Below, one piece after another: positions 1 to 8,160 of a stretch of DNA of 17,665 nucleotides. The DNA comes from Candidatus Egerieicola pullicola (GTDB taxonomy: Bacteria; Bacillota; Clostridia; Oscillospirales; Ruminococcaceae): positions 1 to 17,665 of the forward strand of contig DVGY01000005.1 in the NCBI GenBank assembly GCA_018712465.1. Reading direction: 5' to 3'. A model generated the notes under the pieces. The model was given only the letters and a program-made list of their open reading frames with translations. It had not been told where the DNA came from and did no database searches. A program made the position numbers and the translations under genes. Within the stretch, counting starts at the first letter, position 1, and each line of letters begins with the position of its first letter.

Positions 1-3000
1 AGACTAAGATTGAATTCGGCAAAGGACTGACTGCGGTGGTCGGTCCAAACGGAAGCGGAAAATCCAACATCTCAGACGCCATGCGTTGGGTGATGGGGGA
101 GCAGTCCACCAAAACCCTGCGGGGCAGCAAAATGGAGGACGTGATCTTCACCGGCACCCAGCAGCGCAAGAGCCAGGGGTTTGCCCAGGTGAGCCTGACC
201 ATCGACAATTCCGACCGTTCCTTGGACGTGGACAGCGACGAAGTGATTATTACCCGGCGGCTCAACCGCAGCGGCGACAGCGAATATAAAATCAATCACG
301 CTTCGGTTCGTTTAAAGGACATCAATGAGCTTTTGATGGACACCGGCCTGGGGCGGGACGGCTATGCTTTGGTAGGGCAGGGCCGCATCGCCGAAATCAT
401 TCAGTCCAAAAGCGACCAGCGCCGGGAAATTTTTGAGGAAGCCGCCGGCATCTCCAAGTTCCGGTACCGGAAAAACGAAGCGGTGCACAAATTGGAAGCC
501 AGCGAAGAAAACCTGCTGCGGCTTCAGGACATCCTTGCCGAATTGGAACAGCGGGTGGGGCCGTTAAAAAAGCAGAGCGAAAAAGCCAAGGCGTTTTTAC
601 AGCTCAGTCAGGAAAAGCGCCAGCTGGAGGTGGCCCTCTGGAATCTCAGCTTGGATCAGACCTCCCAAAAGCTGAAGGAACAGGACGACCGGATTTTGGC
701 CTGCCAGGTGGAGCACGAGGATCTTCAGCAAAACAGTCAGGATTTGGAAACTAAGATCAATCAAAGCTATGAACAGATGCAGCGCTGCCTGTCCCGGGCG
801 GAGGATTGCCGCCAGGAAAAGGAAGATCTGGAACAGCAAAACAGCGCTTTGCTCAGCCGGGAAGCGGTGGGAAAGAATAACCTGGAACACTTTGACCAGG
901 AAACCGCCCGGCTGACCCAGCAGCTGGAGGATTTCAAGCAAAACAACCTGCAAACCAGCCGGCTGTTGGAAGAACGGCAAAAACAAAAGGAAAGCCTGGA
1001 AGCAGCCCTGGCCGAAACCCAGTCCCAGCTGGAAGAAGCCCGTTCCCGGTTGGCGGAGTTGGCCAAACAGGACCAGGGAGCGGATGAACAGTCCGCCGCT
1101 CTGAGTAAACGGATCAATGAATTGCTGCTGTTGGAGAACGAAGACAAGCTGACGGTGATTCAACTCACCGGCCAGACAGAAGAAGATTCCAACAGCTATC
1201 AAAACAATCAGCTGATGCTCTCCCAGATGCAGGACAATGTCCGGGGCACCCAGCGGGAATTACAGCAAGCCAAAGAACTGGCCCAGTTGTTGGTGCAGCG
1301 GATGGAAGCCTTGGAAAACCAAAAGGCAGGGTACCGCTTCAAGCTGGAAGGCCGGCAGACTAAGCTGGAACAGCAGCAAGCCCAGGCAGAAGACCTGCTG
1401 CGCCAAGCGGGACAGCTGAAACAGAAGGCAAAACTCCTTCAGGATCTGGAAAACAACCTGGAGGGCTTTGCTTATTCTGTGAAAGCGGTGATGAAGCAGT
1501 CCCGCACCGGATGGCTGGAAGGGATTCACGGTACCGTGGCACGGTTGTTGGAGGTGCCGGAGGAGTACGCTCTGGCCATTGAAACCGCTTTGGGCGGCAG
1601 TATGCAGCACATTGTGGTGGAAAATGAAGCTGCGGCCAAAAGCGCCATTCGTTTTTTAAAGCAGAAAAACGCCGGACGGGCCACCTTTTTGCCTTTGACT
1701 TCGGTGAAGGGCCGGGAGCTTTCCGGCTTTGATCTTTCCGATCAGGAAGGGTATGTGGATTTAGCCAGCCATTTGGTGAAGGCGGACTCCCGGTATCAGG
1801 GAATTGTGGACTCCCTGCTGGGCCGGATTGTGGTGGCGGAGGATTTGGATTGTGCCGCCGCCATGGGTAAGCAGTTTGGCTACCGCTTTAAAATCGTCAC
1901 TTTGGACGGTCAGGTGGTGAATGCCGGCGGTTCTTTCTCCGGCGGCAGCAAAAGCCGCAGTGCGGGACTGTTGTCCCGTGCCGGGGAAATCGCCCAGCTG
2001 CAGCAGCAGGCGGACTCCCTGACCCAGCGTTCCCAGCAGCAAAGCCAAGACAGCAAAAAGTTAGAGCAGGAAGTCAACACCTTAAAGGCCCAGCTAAACG
2101 CATTGGAAAGCGAACAGATCACCGTCAAGGAAGATCAGATCCGCTGCGAAGGGGAACAGAAACGGCTGGAAGCTCTGGAGGCAGAATATTCCCGCCGGGC
2201 CAAGGAAATGGAGCAGGAGCTGGAAGGCTTTTTGGAACGGCTCCAGGAAAAGAATCAGAAAATTGCCGCCCTTCGCCGCCGGCAGGGAGAAACCCAGCGG
2301 GAGCTGGAGCAGGCCCAGCAAACTTTGGAGTCTTTGCGGGGGCAGGGAGATCTGCTTCGCCGGCAGCGCCAAGAGGTCAACGATTCCATTCAAAAGTTGC
2401 AGTTGGATCAACTGGCCAAGCAAAAGGATGTGGATTCCCTCCACGAAACCATGGAACAGCTTCAGGGACAAAGCCGGGAATCGGAGCAGCTGCAAAAACA
2501 GTTGATGGATCAGATTCAGCAGGTAAAGCAGCAGCGGGCCCAGCAGCAGCAGGAAATTCAGGACTGCATCCAAAAGCGGGAATCCAATGGCTTGGCACAG
2601 CAAAAGCTGGATAAGCAGGTCAAGGAAATTTTGCAGCAGCGCACCCAGTTGGAGCAGGCCACCACCCAGCTGCGGGAAGAGGAAAAACAGTACAGCCGTC
2701 AGCGGGAAGAAGTGAGCCGTCAGCTGGCCCAGTTGGAGCAGCGGCGGGAAACCCTGCAAAAGGAATACGACGAGGTGATCCGCAAGCTTTGGGAAGAATA
2801 TGAACTGACCCGTTCCCAAGCCCGTCAGGAAGCCCAAGACCCCAAAGATCCCGCCCAAGCCAAAACGCGGCTAGCTGCGGTGAAAGGGGAGATCCGCAGC
2901 TTAGGCAGCGTGAACCTCTCCGCCATTGAAGAGTATCAGGAAGTCAGCCAGCGGTATGAATTTATGTCCGCTCAGCTGGCGGATGTGGAACAGTCCCGCA

Positions 3001-3521
3001 AGGAGCTGGAAGATTTGATCCAGCAGCTCACTCAGAAGATGGAGGAGCTGTTTGCTCAGAGCTTTGAGGCCATCAATCAAAATTTCCAGAAGATTTTCGT
3101 GGATCTGTTTGGAGGAGGCCACGGAGAGCTCAAACTCACCGACCCGGAACACCTGTTGGAAAGCGGGATTGAAATCATTGTCCAGCCTCCGGGCAAGGTG
3201 ATTCGTCACCTGTCCGCCCTATCCGGCGGAGAACAGAGCTTTGTGGCCATCGCCATTTACTTCGCTATTTTAAAGGTGCGGCCCGCCCCCTTCTGTATTT
3301 TGGACGAGATCGAGGCGGCGCTGGACGACGTCAACGTGGCCCGGTATGCGGAATATCTCCGGATCATGAGCGACAAAACCCAGTTCATCGCCATCACCCA
3401 CCGCCGGGGCACCATGGAAGAAGCAGACGTGCTTTACGGCGTCACTATGCAGGAGAAGGGTGTGTCCAAACTGTTAAAGCTGGACGTGTCCGAAGTGGCG
3501 GGACAGAGCCAAACTGCATGA
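1..3521 (+). CDS. smc: Chromosome segregation protein SMC (5' partial)
   Basis: SMC ATPase that dimerises and, with ScpA and ScpB, compacts and segregates the chromosome. The reading frame is open from base 3, so the true start lies upstream; by comparison with the family about 17-20 residues are missing. About 1172 residues are visible, close to the usual ~1190. The Walker A loop GPNGSGKS is near base 45. Two long Gln/Glu/Lys-rich coiled-coil arms (about 480-1450 and 1960-3050) flank a hinge domain at about 1500-1960 that ends in a glycine-rich GGSFSGGSKSR segment. The C-terminal head carries the signature LSGGEQ (3219-3236) and Walker B FCILDE (3291-3308), followed by the AALDD D-loop. The head-hinge-head layout and the FCILDEIEAALDD motif separate it from SbcC, RecN and MukB. 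It precedes ftsY by 56 bases, a common pairing. The coils are unusually rich in glutamine, but the frame is intact. Confidence 0.97.
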   Translation, partial: TKIEFGKGLTAVVGPNGSGKSNISDAMRWVMGEQSTKTLRGSKMEDVIFTGTQQRKSQGFAQVSLTIDNSDRSLDVDSDEVIITRRLNRSGDSEYKINHASVRLKDINELLMDTGLGRDGYALVGQGRIAEIIQSKSDQRREIFEEAAGISKFRYRKNEAVHKLEASEENLLRLQDILAELEQRVGPLKKQSEKAKAFLQLSQEKRQLEVALWNLSLDQTSQKLKEQDDRILACQVEHEDLQQNSQDLETKINQSYEQMQRCLSRAEDCRQEKEDLEQQNSALLSREAVGKNNLEHFDQETARLTQQLEDFKQNNLQTSRLLEERQKQKESLEAALAETQSQLEEARSRLAELAKQDQGADEQSAALSKRINELLLLENEDKLTVIQLTGQTEEDSNSYQNNQLMLSQMQDNVRGTQRELQQAKELAQLLVQRMEALENQKAGYRFKLEGRQTKLEQQQAQAEDLLRQAGQLKQKAKLLQDLENNLEGFAYSVKAVMKQSRTGWLEGIHGTVARLLEVPEEYALAIETALGGSMQHIVVENEAAAKSAIRFLKQKNAGRATFLPLTSVKGRELSGFDLSDQEGYVDLASHLVKADSRYQGIVDSLLGRIVVAEDLDCAAAMGKQFGYRFKIVTLDGQVVNAGGSFSGGSKSRSAGLLSRAGEIAQLQQQADSLTQRSQQQSQDSKKLEQEVNTLKAQLNALESEQITVKEDQIRCEGEQKRLEALEAEYSRRAKEMEQELEGFLERLQEKNQKIAALRRRQGETQRELEQAQQTLESLRGQGDLLRRQRQEVNDSIQKLQLDQLAKQKDVDSLHETMEQLQGQSRESEQLQKQLMDQIQQVKQQRAQQQQEIQDCIQKRESNGLAQQKLDKQVKEILQQRTQLEQATTQLREEEKQYSRQREEVSRQLAQLEQRRETLQKEYDEVIRKLWEEYELTRSQARQEAQDPKDPAQAKTRLAAVKGEIRSLGSVNLSAIEEYQEVSQRYEFMSAQLADVEQSRKELEDLIQQLTQKMEELFAQSFEAINQNFQKIFVDLFGGGHGELKLTDPEHLLESGIEIIVQPPGKVIRHLSALSGGEQSFVAIAIYFAILKVRPAPFCILDEIEAALDDVNVARYAEYLRIMSDKTQFIAITHRRGTMEEADVLYGVTMQEKGVSKLLKLDVSEVAGQSQTA

Positions 3522-3577
3522 CGAACTGTATTATATTCCATTGATATTACAAATCGGATTCAGAAAGGAACCGAATT

Positions 3578-4495
3578 ATGGGTATTTTTCAAAAAATCAA
3601 GTCGGGCCTGCAAAAGACCCGGCAGTCCATTCTGGGCGGGGTCAGCCAGGTGTTCCATTCCTTCCAGAGCATCGACGAGGAGCTCTATGAAGAATTGGAA
3701 GAGACCTTGATTATGGCGGACATTGGCGCCATTACCTCGGAGCGGATCGTGGAAGCATTGCGGCAGAAAGTGAAGGAAGAGAAGTGTAAAGATCCAAACC
3801 TTCTCACCGGAATGCTCAAGGAAATTATTACCGGAATGCTCCAAGGGGACAGCCAGCTTCACCTGCCCCAGAAACCGGCCATGATTCTGGTGATCGGGGT
3901 CAACGGGGTGGGGAAAACCACCACCATTGGCAAGCTGGCCTACCAGCTCAAGGAGCAGGGCGACCGGGTGATTCTGGGAGCCGCCGACACCTTCCGGGCT
4001 GCCGCCATCGATCAGCTTCAGATCTGGGCCGACCGGGCCGGGGTGGATTTAATCAAGCACAAAGAAGGGGCGGATCCTGCCGCCGTGGTGTTTGACACCA
4101 TCTCCGCCGCCAAAGCCCGGAAAGCGGACGTGATTATCTGCGATACCGCCGGCCGGCTTCACAACAAAAAGAACCTGATGGATGAGCTGAGTAAAATCAA
4201 TCGGGTGATTGACCGGGAACTGCCGAATGCGTCCAAGGAAGTGCTGCTGGTGCTGGATGCCACCACCGGGCAGAACGCCGTCAACCAGGCCCGGGAGTTT
4301 ATGCAGGCGGCCGGCATTACCGGCATTGTCCTCACCAAGCTGGACGGCACCGCCCGGGGCGGCATTATCATTGCCATCAAGGAAGAACTGGGACTGCCGG
4401 TGAAGTATATTGGGGTGGGAGAACAGATCGACGATCTCCAGCCCTTTGATCCCCAGCAGTTTGTGGACGCTTTGTTTGCCGAAGAACCTGCTTGA
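3578..4495 (+). CDS. ftsY: Signal recognition particle receptor FtsY
   Basis: SRP receptor GTPase. It binds the Ffh-4.5S RNA complex carrying nascent membrane proteins and hands the ribosome to the Sec translocon at the inner face of the membrane. The 305 residues comprise a short amphipathic start, the four-helix N domain (about 1-95) and the G domain. Visible motifs are the P-loop GVNGVGKT (107-114), DTFRAAA (137-143), DTAGR (189-193), TKLD (253-256) and the closing GVGE (279-282) before DDLQPF. The long acidic A domain of E. coli FtsY is absent, as is usual in Firmicutes. DTFRAAA and the C-terminal GVGEQIDDLQPF favour FtsY over Ffh, and there is no methionine-rich M domain. The ATG is preceded by AGAAAGGA at a spacing of 8 bases. 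The gap from smc shows no convincing promoter, so co-transcription with smc is likely. Confidence 0.97.
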   Translation: MGIFQKIKSGLQKTRQSILGGVSQVFHSFQSIDEELYEELEETLIMADIGAITSERIVEALRQKVKEEKCKDPNLLTGMLKEIITGMLQGDSQLHLPQKPAMILVIGVNGVGKTTTIGKLAYQLKEQGDRVILGAADTFRAAAIDQLQIWADRAGVDLIKHKEGADPAAVVFDTISAAKARKADVIICDTAGRLHNKKNLMDELSKINRVIDRELPNASKEVLLVLDATTGQNAVNQAREFMQAAGITGIVLTKLDGTARGGIIIAIKEELGLPVKYIGVGEQIDDLQPFDPQQFVDALFAEEPA

Positions 4496-4512
4496 GAAAG
4501 GGAGGATCCTGT

Positions 4513-5118
4513 ATGGAATTTGTGATTGCCACACAAAATAAAGGAAAGCTGGCGGAGATGCGCCGGATTTTAGAGCCGTTGGGACACAGGGTTCTCAGTG
4601 CAAAGGAAGCGGGCTTTACACAGGATGTAGAGGAAACCGGCACTACCTTTGCGGAGAACGCCGCTTTGAAAGCCATCGCCGTAGCCCAAGCGGTGAAAAA
4701 ACCGGTGATTGCCGACGATTCCGGCCTGATGGTCGACGCTTTGGACGGCGCGCCGGGGGTGTATTCCGCCCGGTATGCCGGGGAAGGCGCCACCGACCGG
4801 CAGCGTTGGGAAAAGCTGCTCCGGGAATTGGAAGGCGTGCCCCAAGAAAAGCGCACCGCAAAGTTTTGCTGTGCCATTGTGCTGGCTTTGCCGGGACAGC
4901 CGCCGGTGACCTTTTACGGGGAATGTCCCGGGTATATCGGCCCGGAACCTTTGGGGCAGGACGGCTTTGGGTACGACCCTGTCTTTTATCTCAATGAGAC
5001 CACCAGCTTTGCCACTCTCTCCGGGGAGGAAAAGGATCAGATCAGCCACCGGGGCAAAGCCATGGCGCAGCTGGAGGAGTATTTAAAGAAGTTTTCCAAA
5101 GAGGGAACGGAAGAATAA
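4513..5118 (+). CDS. rdgB: XTP/dITP pyrophosphatase (RdgB/HAM1 family)
   Basis: Non-canonical purine NTP pyrophosphatase of the HAM1/RdgB family. It hydrolyses XTP, ITP and dITP to the monophosphates and so keeps deaminated purines out of DNA and RNA. The 201-residue length fits the family. Hallmarks are the N-terminal ATQNKGKLAEM (6-16), the ADDSGL motif (67-72) with the catalytic and metal-binding aspartates, GVYSARYAG (82-90), GFGYDPVF (151-158) and the closing SHRGKA (178-183). The chosen ATG has GGGAGG 7 bases upstream. The frame stays open back to a TTG overlapping the ftsY stop, but MEFVIATQNK is the normal N-terminus of the family and the binding site fits it. It lies 17 bases after ftsY and is followed 15 bases later by yhbY, so it looks like an operon member. 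Substrate preference among XTP, ITP and dITP is taken from the family. Confidence 0.95.
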   Translation: MEFVIATQNKGKLAEMRRILEPLGHRVLSAKEAGFTQDVEETGTTFAENAALKAIAVAQAVKKPVIADDSGLMVDALDGAPGVYSARYAGEGATDRQRWEKLLRELEGVPQEKRTAKFCCAIVLALPGQPPVTFYGECPGYIGPEPLGQDGFGYDPVFYLNETTSFATLSGEEKDQISHRGKAMAQLEEYLKKFSKEGTEE

Positions 5119-5133
5119 ATCCAGGAGGAAATC

Positions 5134-5427
5134 ATGGAACTGACCAGTAAACAGCGGGCGTTTTTGCGAAGCGCCTCCAATCAGATGGAAACTATTTTGC
5201 AGATCGGCAAAAGCGGGGTCACCGATACGGTGGTGGTACAGGTAAAGGATGCGCTGAAAGCCCGGGAACTGATTAAGATTCGGGTGTTGGAAACCTGTCC
5301 TTTCACTCCCAAAGAAGCCGCCCGGGCTTTGGCGGAAGCTACCGGCGCCAGCGTGGTATCGGTGATCGGAAGCCGGGCAGTGCTGTTTTTGCGCAATCCC
5401 CAGAACATCCAGTACGATCTGCCATGA
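5134..5427 (+). CDS. yhbY: Ribosome assembly RNA-binding protein YhbY (CRM domain)
   Basis: Small single-domain CRM (chloroplast RNA splicing and ribosome maturation) protein that associates with the pre-50S subunit; its Bacillus counterpart is YqeI. The 97 residues begin LTSKQRAFLR and carry the RNA-contacting loop GKSGVT (25-30), followed by ALKARELIKIRVL and a C-terminal VIGSRAVLFLRNP strand, all typical of the family. A strong AGGAGGA lies about 6 bases before the ATG. The stop codon overlaps the start of nadD (ATGA), the same arrangement as yqeI-yqeJ in Bacillus. The exact step in ribosome maturation is known only in outline for the family and cannot be read from the sequence. Confidence 0.93.
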   Translation: MELTSKQRAFLRSASNQMETILQIGKSGVTDTVVVQVKDALKARELIKIRVLETCPFTPKEAARALAEATGASVVSVIGSRAVLFLRNPQNIQYDLP

Positions 5428-6041
5428 GCATTGCTTTGTATGGCGGCAGCTTTGACCCCATTCACAACGGCCATCTGGCCCTGTGCCGGGCTTGTCTGGA
5501 ATACTGTGGGGCAGACCGGTTGCTGCTGCTCCCTACCGGAGAGTCCCCCCACCGGGACAACACCGGGAAAACCCCCTTTTTACACCGCTTTGCCCTCTGT
5601 CAAATTGCCGCCAAAGAAATCCCCAAAGCAGAGGCCAGTGATTTAGAACAGCGCTTGGGGGGCATCAACTACACCATCCGCACGGTGCTGGCGGTCAAGG
5701 AGCAGTACCCGGATCAGAATCTGTTTTTGATTGTGGGCGGGGATATGCTGCTCTGCTTCCATCGCTGGAAGGAGTATCAGAGAATTCTGGAAAATGTGAC
5801 CCTGCTGGCCGGGGCCAGAACCCAGACACAGCGCCGGGAATTGGAGGCGTACTGCCGCAAAGTGCTGCCCCAATATTCCCAAATTCATTTGGTAGATTTT
5901 TCTCCGGTGGAGATCAGCTCCACGGCGCTGCGGGAAATGGCGGCCCGGGGAGAAGAGATTGGGCCTTGGGTGCCTAAGGGTGTGGCGGAATACATTCAGC
6001 GCCACGGCCTGTATCAAAGGAAGGAGGAAGCAAAATCATGA
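5424..6041 (+). CDS. nadD: Nicotinate-nucleotide adenylyltransferase
   Basis: Joins ATP and nicotinate mononucleotide to give deamido-NAD and pyrophosphate, the essential adenylation step of NAD synthesis in the cytosol. The 205 residues show the nucleotidyltransferase fold: GGSFDPIHNGHL (7-18) with the (H/T)xGH ATP site, LLPTGESPHR (35-44) for the nicotinate-side loop, GGDMLLCFHRWKEYQRI (105-121) and the second ATP motif ISSTALR (164-170). The pattern places it with NadD rather than CoaD, which lacks the ISST(x)hR form in this context. The ATG overlaps the yhbY stop by four bases (ATGA), and no Shine-Dalgarno sequence stands in front of it, so translation probably depends on ribosomes finishing yhbY. 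The downstream yqeK start overlaps its own stop in the same way. Confidence 0.96.
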   Translation: MSIALYGGSFDPIHNGHLALCRACLEYCGADRLLLLPTGESPHRDNTGKTPFLHRFALCQIAAKEIPKAEASDLEQRLGGINYTIRTVLAVKEQYPDQNLFLIVGGDMLLCFHRWKEYQRILENVTLLAGARTQTQRRELEAYCRKVLPQYSQIHLVDFSPVEISSTALREMAARGEEIGPWVPKGVAEYIQRHGLYQRKEEAKS

Positions 6042-6613
6042 AGTTGGAAGAAGTATCCATTCCGGGACTGGAAGCGCTGGTGCAAACCACTTTGTCCAAC
6101 AAACGGTGCCGCCATGTGCTGAATGTCCGGGAGATGGCGGTGAAGCTGGCCAAGCAGTATGGGGCCGATGTCCGCCGGTGTGAAATTGCGGCTCTGCTCC
6201 ACGACATCACCAAGGAAATGGAGCGGGGAAAACAGTTGCAAATGCTCGAAGCTTCTGGTATAATGTCTGATATGGTTGTGCTGAAAAGCCCGCCCCTGTA
6301 CCATGCCTATACCGGAGCCATCTATGCTGAAAAGGCCTTGGGCATCACCGATGAGACGGTGCTCAACGCCATCCGCTACCATACTGTGGCGAGAGCCGGC
6401 ATGAGCCCGGAAGAAAAGATCGTTTATCTGGCGGATGCGATTTCCAAAGACCGGAGTTATTCCGGAGTGGAGGAATTTCGCAAGCTGGCCTTTGAGGATC
6501 TGGACGGCTGTATGAAGGCCATGCTCAAGCACACCATTACGTACTTAGTCAAAGACGAGTGTCTGCTTCCCGATACCACCATTCAGGCGTACAATCAGTA
6601 CTGCGGCCTGTAA
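6038..6613 (+). CDS. yqeK: YqeK-type HD-domain bis(5'-nucleosyl)-tetraphosphatase
   Basis: HD-superfamily hydrolase that cleaves diadenosine tetraphosphate (Ap4A) symmetrically to two ADP in characterised Firmicutes relatives. The 191 residues contain the expected metal ligands in order: H26 in CRHVLNV, H55-D56 in ALLHDITKE, H89 in YHAYTG, H115 in IRYHTVAR, and D133 in VYLADAISKDR. This set of six and the KDR/NR ending of the last motif are typical of YqeK. The start overlaps the nadD stop (ATGA), with AAGGAGG about 11 bases before the ATG. The nadD-yqeK pairing is conserved in Firmicutes. A promoter-like sequence lies inside the gene around 6236-6264 and is listed separately. The function is by family; substrate choice was not tested here. 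Confidence 0.93.
   Translation: MKLEEVSIPGLEALVQTTLSNKRCRHVLNVREMAVKLAKQYGADVRRCEIAALLHDITKEMERGKQLQMLEASGIMSDMVVLKSPPLYHAYTGAIYAEKALGITDETVLNAIRYHTVARAGMSPEEKIVYLADAISKDRSYSGVEEFRKLAFEDLDGCMKAMLKHTITYLVKDECLLPDTTIQAYNQYCGL
6236..6264 (+). promoter_or_regulatory. Candidate sigma-A promoter inside yqeK
   Basis: TTGCAA (6236-6241) and a perfect TATAAT (6259-6264) are separated by exactly 17 bases, with TGG before the -10 giving an extended -10. The -35 matches consensus at four of six positions. The predicted start is near 6271, about 390 bases before the LCP gene. The -10 runs through an ATA isoleucine codon, which looks uncommon in these genes. Seen in sequence only; activity is inferred and chance is possible. 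Confidence 0.35.
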
Positions 6614-6661
6614 TCGGGAACCGGGCTGGGTTTTCGTTGCGGTGTTCAAGGAGGATCACTC

Positions 6662-7741
6662 ATGGGTAGAAAGCAGATCGAAAAGACAGGTGTTGCTGCA
6701 AAGAAACACTGGAAGGTCTCTGAAAAGATCATTTTAATTGTAGCCATCCTGCTCTTATTGCTGGGAGCCATTGCCATTTTTGGAAGGACAATGGTGAGCA
6801 TGCGTCTGCTGGGGGATGAAACCCTGGACGGCGGCCAGCTCAGCACCGAAATCCAAACTCCTTCGGAACTTCAGGGAAGAATGCTGAACCTGTTGGTGGT
6901 GGGGGTCTCCGACGACCCGGATGAACGGGAATCCACCCGGCTCACCGACACCATTATGGTGGTTAGCGTCAACATTGAAGACCAGAAGGTGAACATCCTT
7001 CAGATTCCTCGGGACACCTATGTGGGAGAGGAAACTTCCACCCATAAGATCAACGCCATTTACGCCCAAAATCCGGATCACTGGGACTATGCTGGTTTGG
7101 ACGGCCTGAGCCGGATGATTTACGATCAGTTCCAGGTGACCATTGACCATTACGTCACCATCCAGATGGACGGGTTCCGGGATATGATCAATGCCATCGG
7201 CGGCGTCACCATGGATGTGCCGGTGGATATGGAGCTCAACGGCACCTACGTAGAGGCCGGCACCCAAACGTTAAACGGCGACCAAGCCATTGCAGTGGTG
7301 CGGACCCGGAATGTGTATCTCAATGCAGACATCGGCCGGCTGCAGACCCAGAAGATCTTTATGTCTGCTCTGCTGGAAAAGGTAATGAGCCTTTCGGTGG
7401 ATCAGATGGTCAGCTTAGTTCCCACCTTGTTAAATTATGTGACCACAGACCTGACGGTGGAGGACTGCCTGAATCTGTATTATTTGGTGCGGGGAATGAC
7501 CAGCGACGACATTACCGCCGTGACCTGTCCCGGAGAAGGAACTACGGTGGACGGCCAGTCCTGCTGGGGACTTTACCACGAACGCACCGCCATTATCCTC
7601 AACGAATTGTTCCGCCCCTTTGCAGAAACTCCGGATATTTCTTCCGATGAATTGGGTATTTACGATGTAGTGGCGGAACCCTATATCAGTGAAGACGAAG
7701 ACTTCGGCTTGGGCACCATGACCGATTATGCTTCCGAATAA
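6662..7741 (+). CDS. LytR-CpsA-Psr (LCP) family cell-wall polymer transferase
   Basis: Membrane-anchored LCP protein. Members move lipid-linked secondary cell-wall polymers (teichoic acids, capsule or other glycans) onto peptidoglycan on the outer face of the membrane. The 359 residues begin with a short basic cytoplasmic tail, a single membrane helix (about 22-40), then an extracellular LCP domain (about 76-240). Visible family residues include R93 and D96 in STRLTDTIM, PRDTYV (116-121), the INAIYAQ segment (130-136), the IGGV turn (179-182) and R214/R216 with D223 and R226 in VRTRNVYLNADIGR. The usual GRxxRQ reads GRLQTQ here, with Thr229 at the second arginine. GGAG lies about 8 bases before the ATG. 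It sits between yqeK and rsfS, which are adjacent in Bacillus. Which polymer it handles cannot be told, so no gene symbol is given. Confidence 0.9.
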   Translation: MGRKQIEKTGVAAKKHWKVSEKIILIVAILLLLLGAIAIFGRTMVSMRLLGDETLDGGQLSTEIQTPSELQGRMLNLLVVGVSDDPDERESTRLTDTIMVVSVNIEDQKVNILQIPRDTYVGEETSTHKINAIYAQNPDHWDYAGLDGLSRMIYDQFQVTIDHYVTIQMDGFRDMINAIGGVTMDVPVDMELNGTYVEAGTQTLNGDQAIAVVRTRNVYLNADIGRLQTQKIFMSALLEKVMSLSVDQMVSLVPTLLNYVTTDLTVEDCLNLYYLVRGMTSDDITAVTCPGEGTTVDGQSCWGLYHERTAIILNELFRPFAETPDISSDELGIYDVVAEPYISEDEDFGLGTMTDYASE

Positions 7742-7767
7742 CACAGGGAGGTGCAAGAAAACCTGTG
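7742..7767 (+). promoter_or_regulatory. Inverted repeat around the rsfS ribosome binding site and start
   Basis: CACAGG (7742-7747) and CCTGTG (7762-7767) are perfect complements separated by 14 bases. The loop holds most of the GGAGG Shine-Dalgarno sequence (7747-7751) and the 3' arm contains the GTG start codon. Such a helix could lower or tune initiation of rsfS. The pairing is visible in the sequence; a regulatory role is inference, and six base pairs could arise by chance. Confidence 0.3.
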
Positions 7768-8127
7768 ACCTATCAAGAAAAAGCAGCTGAAATTGTCCGG
7801 GTGCTGGACAATAAAAAAGCATTGGACATTCGTGCCATCCGCGTGGGGGAAGTCACTGTGCTGGCGGATTGCTTTATCATCGCTTCCACCACCAACCCCA
7901 CCCATGTGAAGGCGCTGGCAGATGAAGTGGAGTTTCAGCTCAAAGAGAAGTTTGATGTGGCTCCCAACCACATCGAAGGATACCAGGCGGCTGACTGGAT
8001 TGTGATGGACTACGGCGACGTTGTGGTTCACATCTTCCACGATCAAGCCCGGGAATACTATTCCTTGGAAAAACTGTGGAGCGACGGCATCCCCATGGAT
8101 GTGGCGGCGCTTTTGGAACAGTCATAA
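7765..8127 (+). CDS. rsfS: Ribosomal silencing factor RsfS
   Basis: RsfS (formerly DUF143/Iojap; YqeL in Bacillus) binds protein uL14 on the 50S subunit and blocks subunit joining when nutrients run low. The 120 residues cover the whole family: the N-terminal helix AAEIVRVLDNKKALDI, the core ADCFIIASTTNPTHVKALADEVE, the IEGYQAADWIVMDYGDVVVHIF strand pair and the closing YYSLEKLW. The start is a GTG. GGAGG (7747-7751) stands 13 bases upstream, a rather long spacing, and a small inverted repeat encloses this region. No other start fits the conserved N-terminus better. It follows the LCP gene by 23 bases and completes the nadD-yqeK-rsfS set known from other Firmicutes. Confidence 0.94.
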   Translation: MTYQEKAAEIVRVLDNKKALDIRAIRVGEVTVLADCFIIASTTNPTHVKALADEVEFQLKEKFDVAPNHIEGYQAADWIVMDYGDVVVHIFHDQAREYYSLEKLWSDGIPMDVAALLEQS

Positions 8128-8160
8128 TCTGCTTTTCAAGGACGTGGCATTGCTGCGGCC

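Noticed and set aside
1..3521. smc as SbcC, RecN or another coiled-coil ATPase
   Set aside because: The hinge domain with GGSFSGGSKS, the FCILDEIEAALDD motif and the ftsY neighbour fit SMC.
3529..3537. TATTAT/TATATT between smc and ftsY as a promoter
   Set aside because: No acceptable -35 box at 16-18 bases upstream; the short AT-rich gap alone is not enough.
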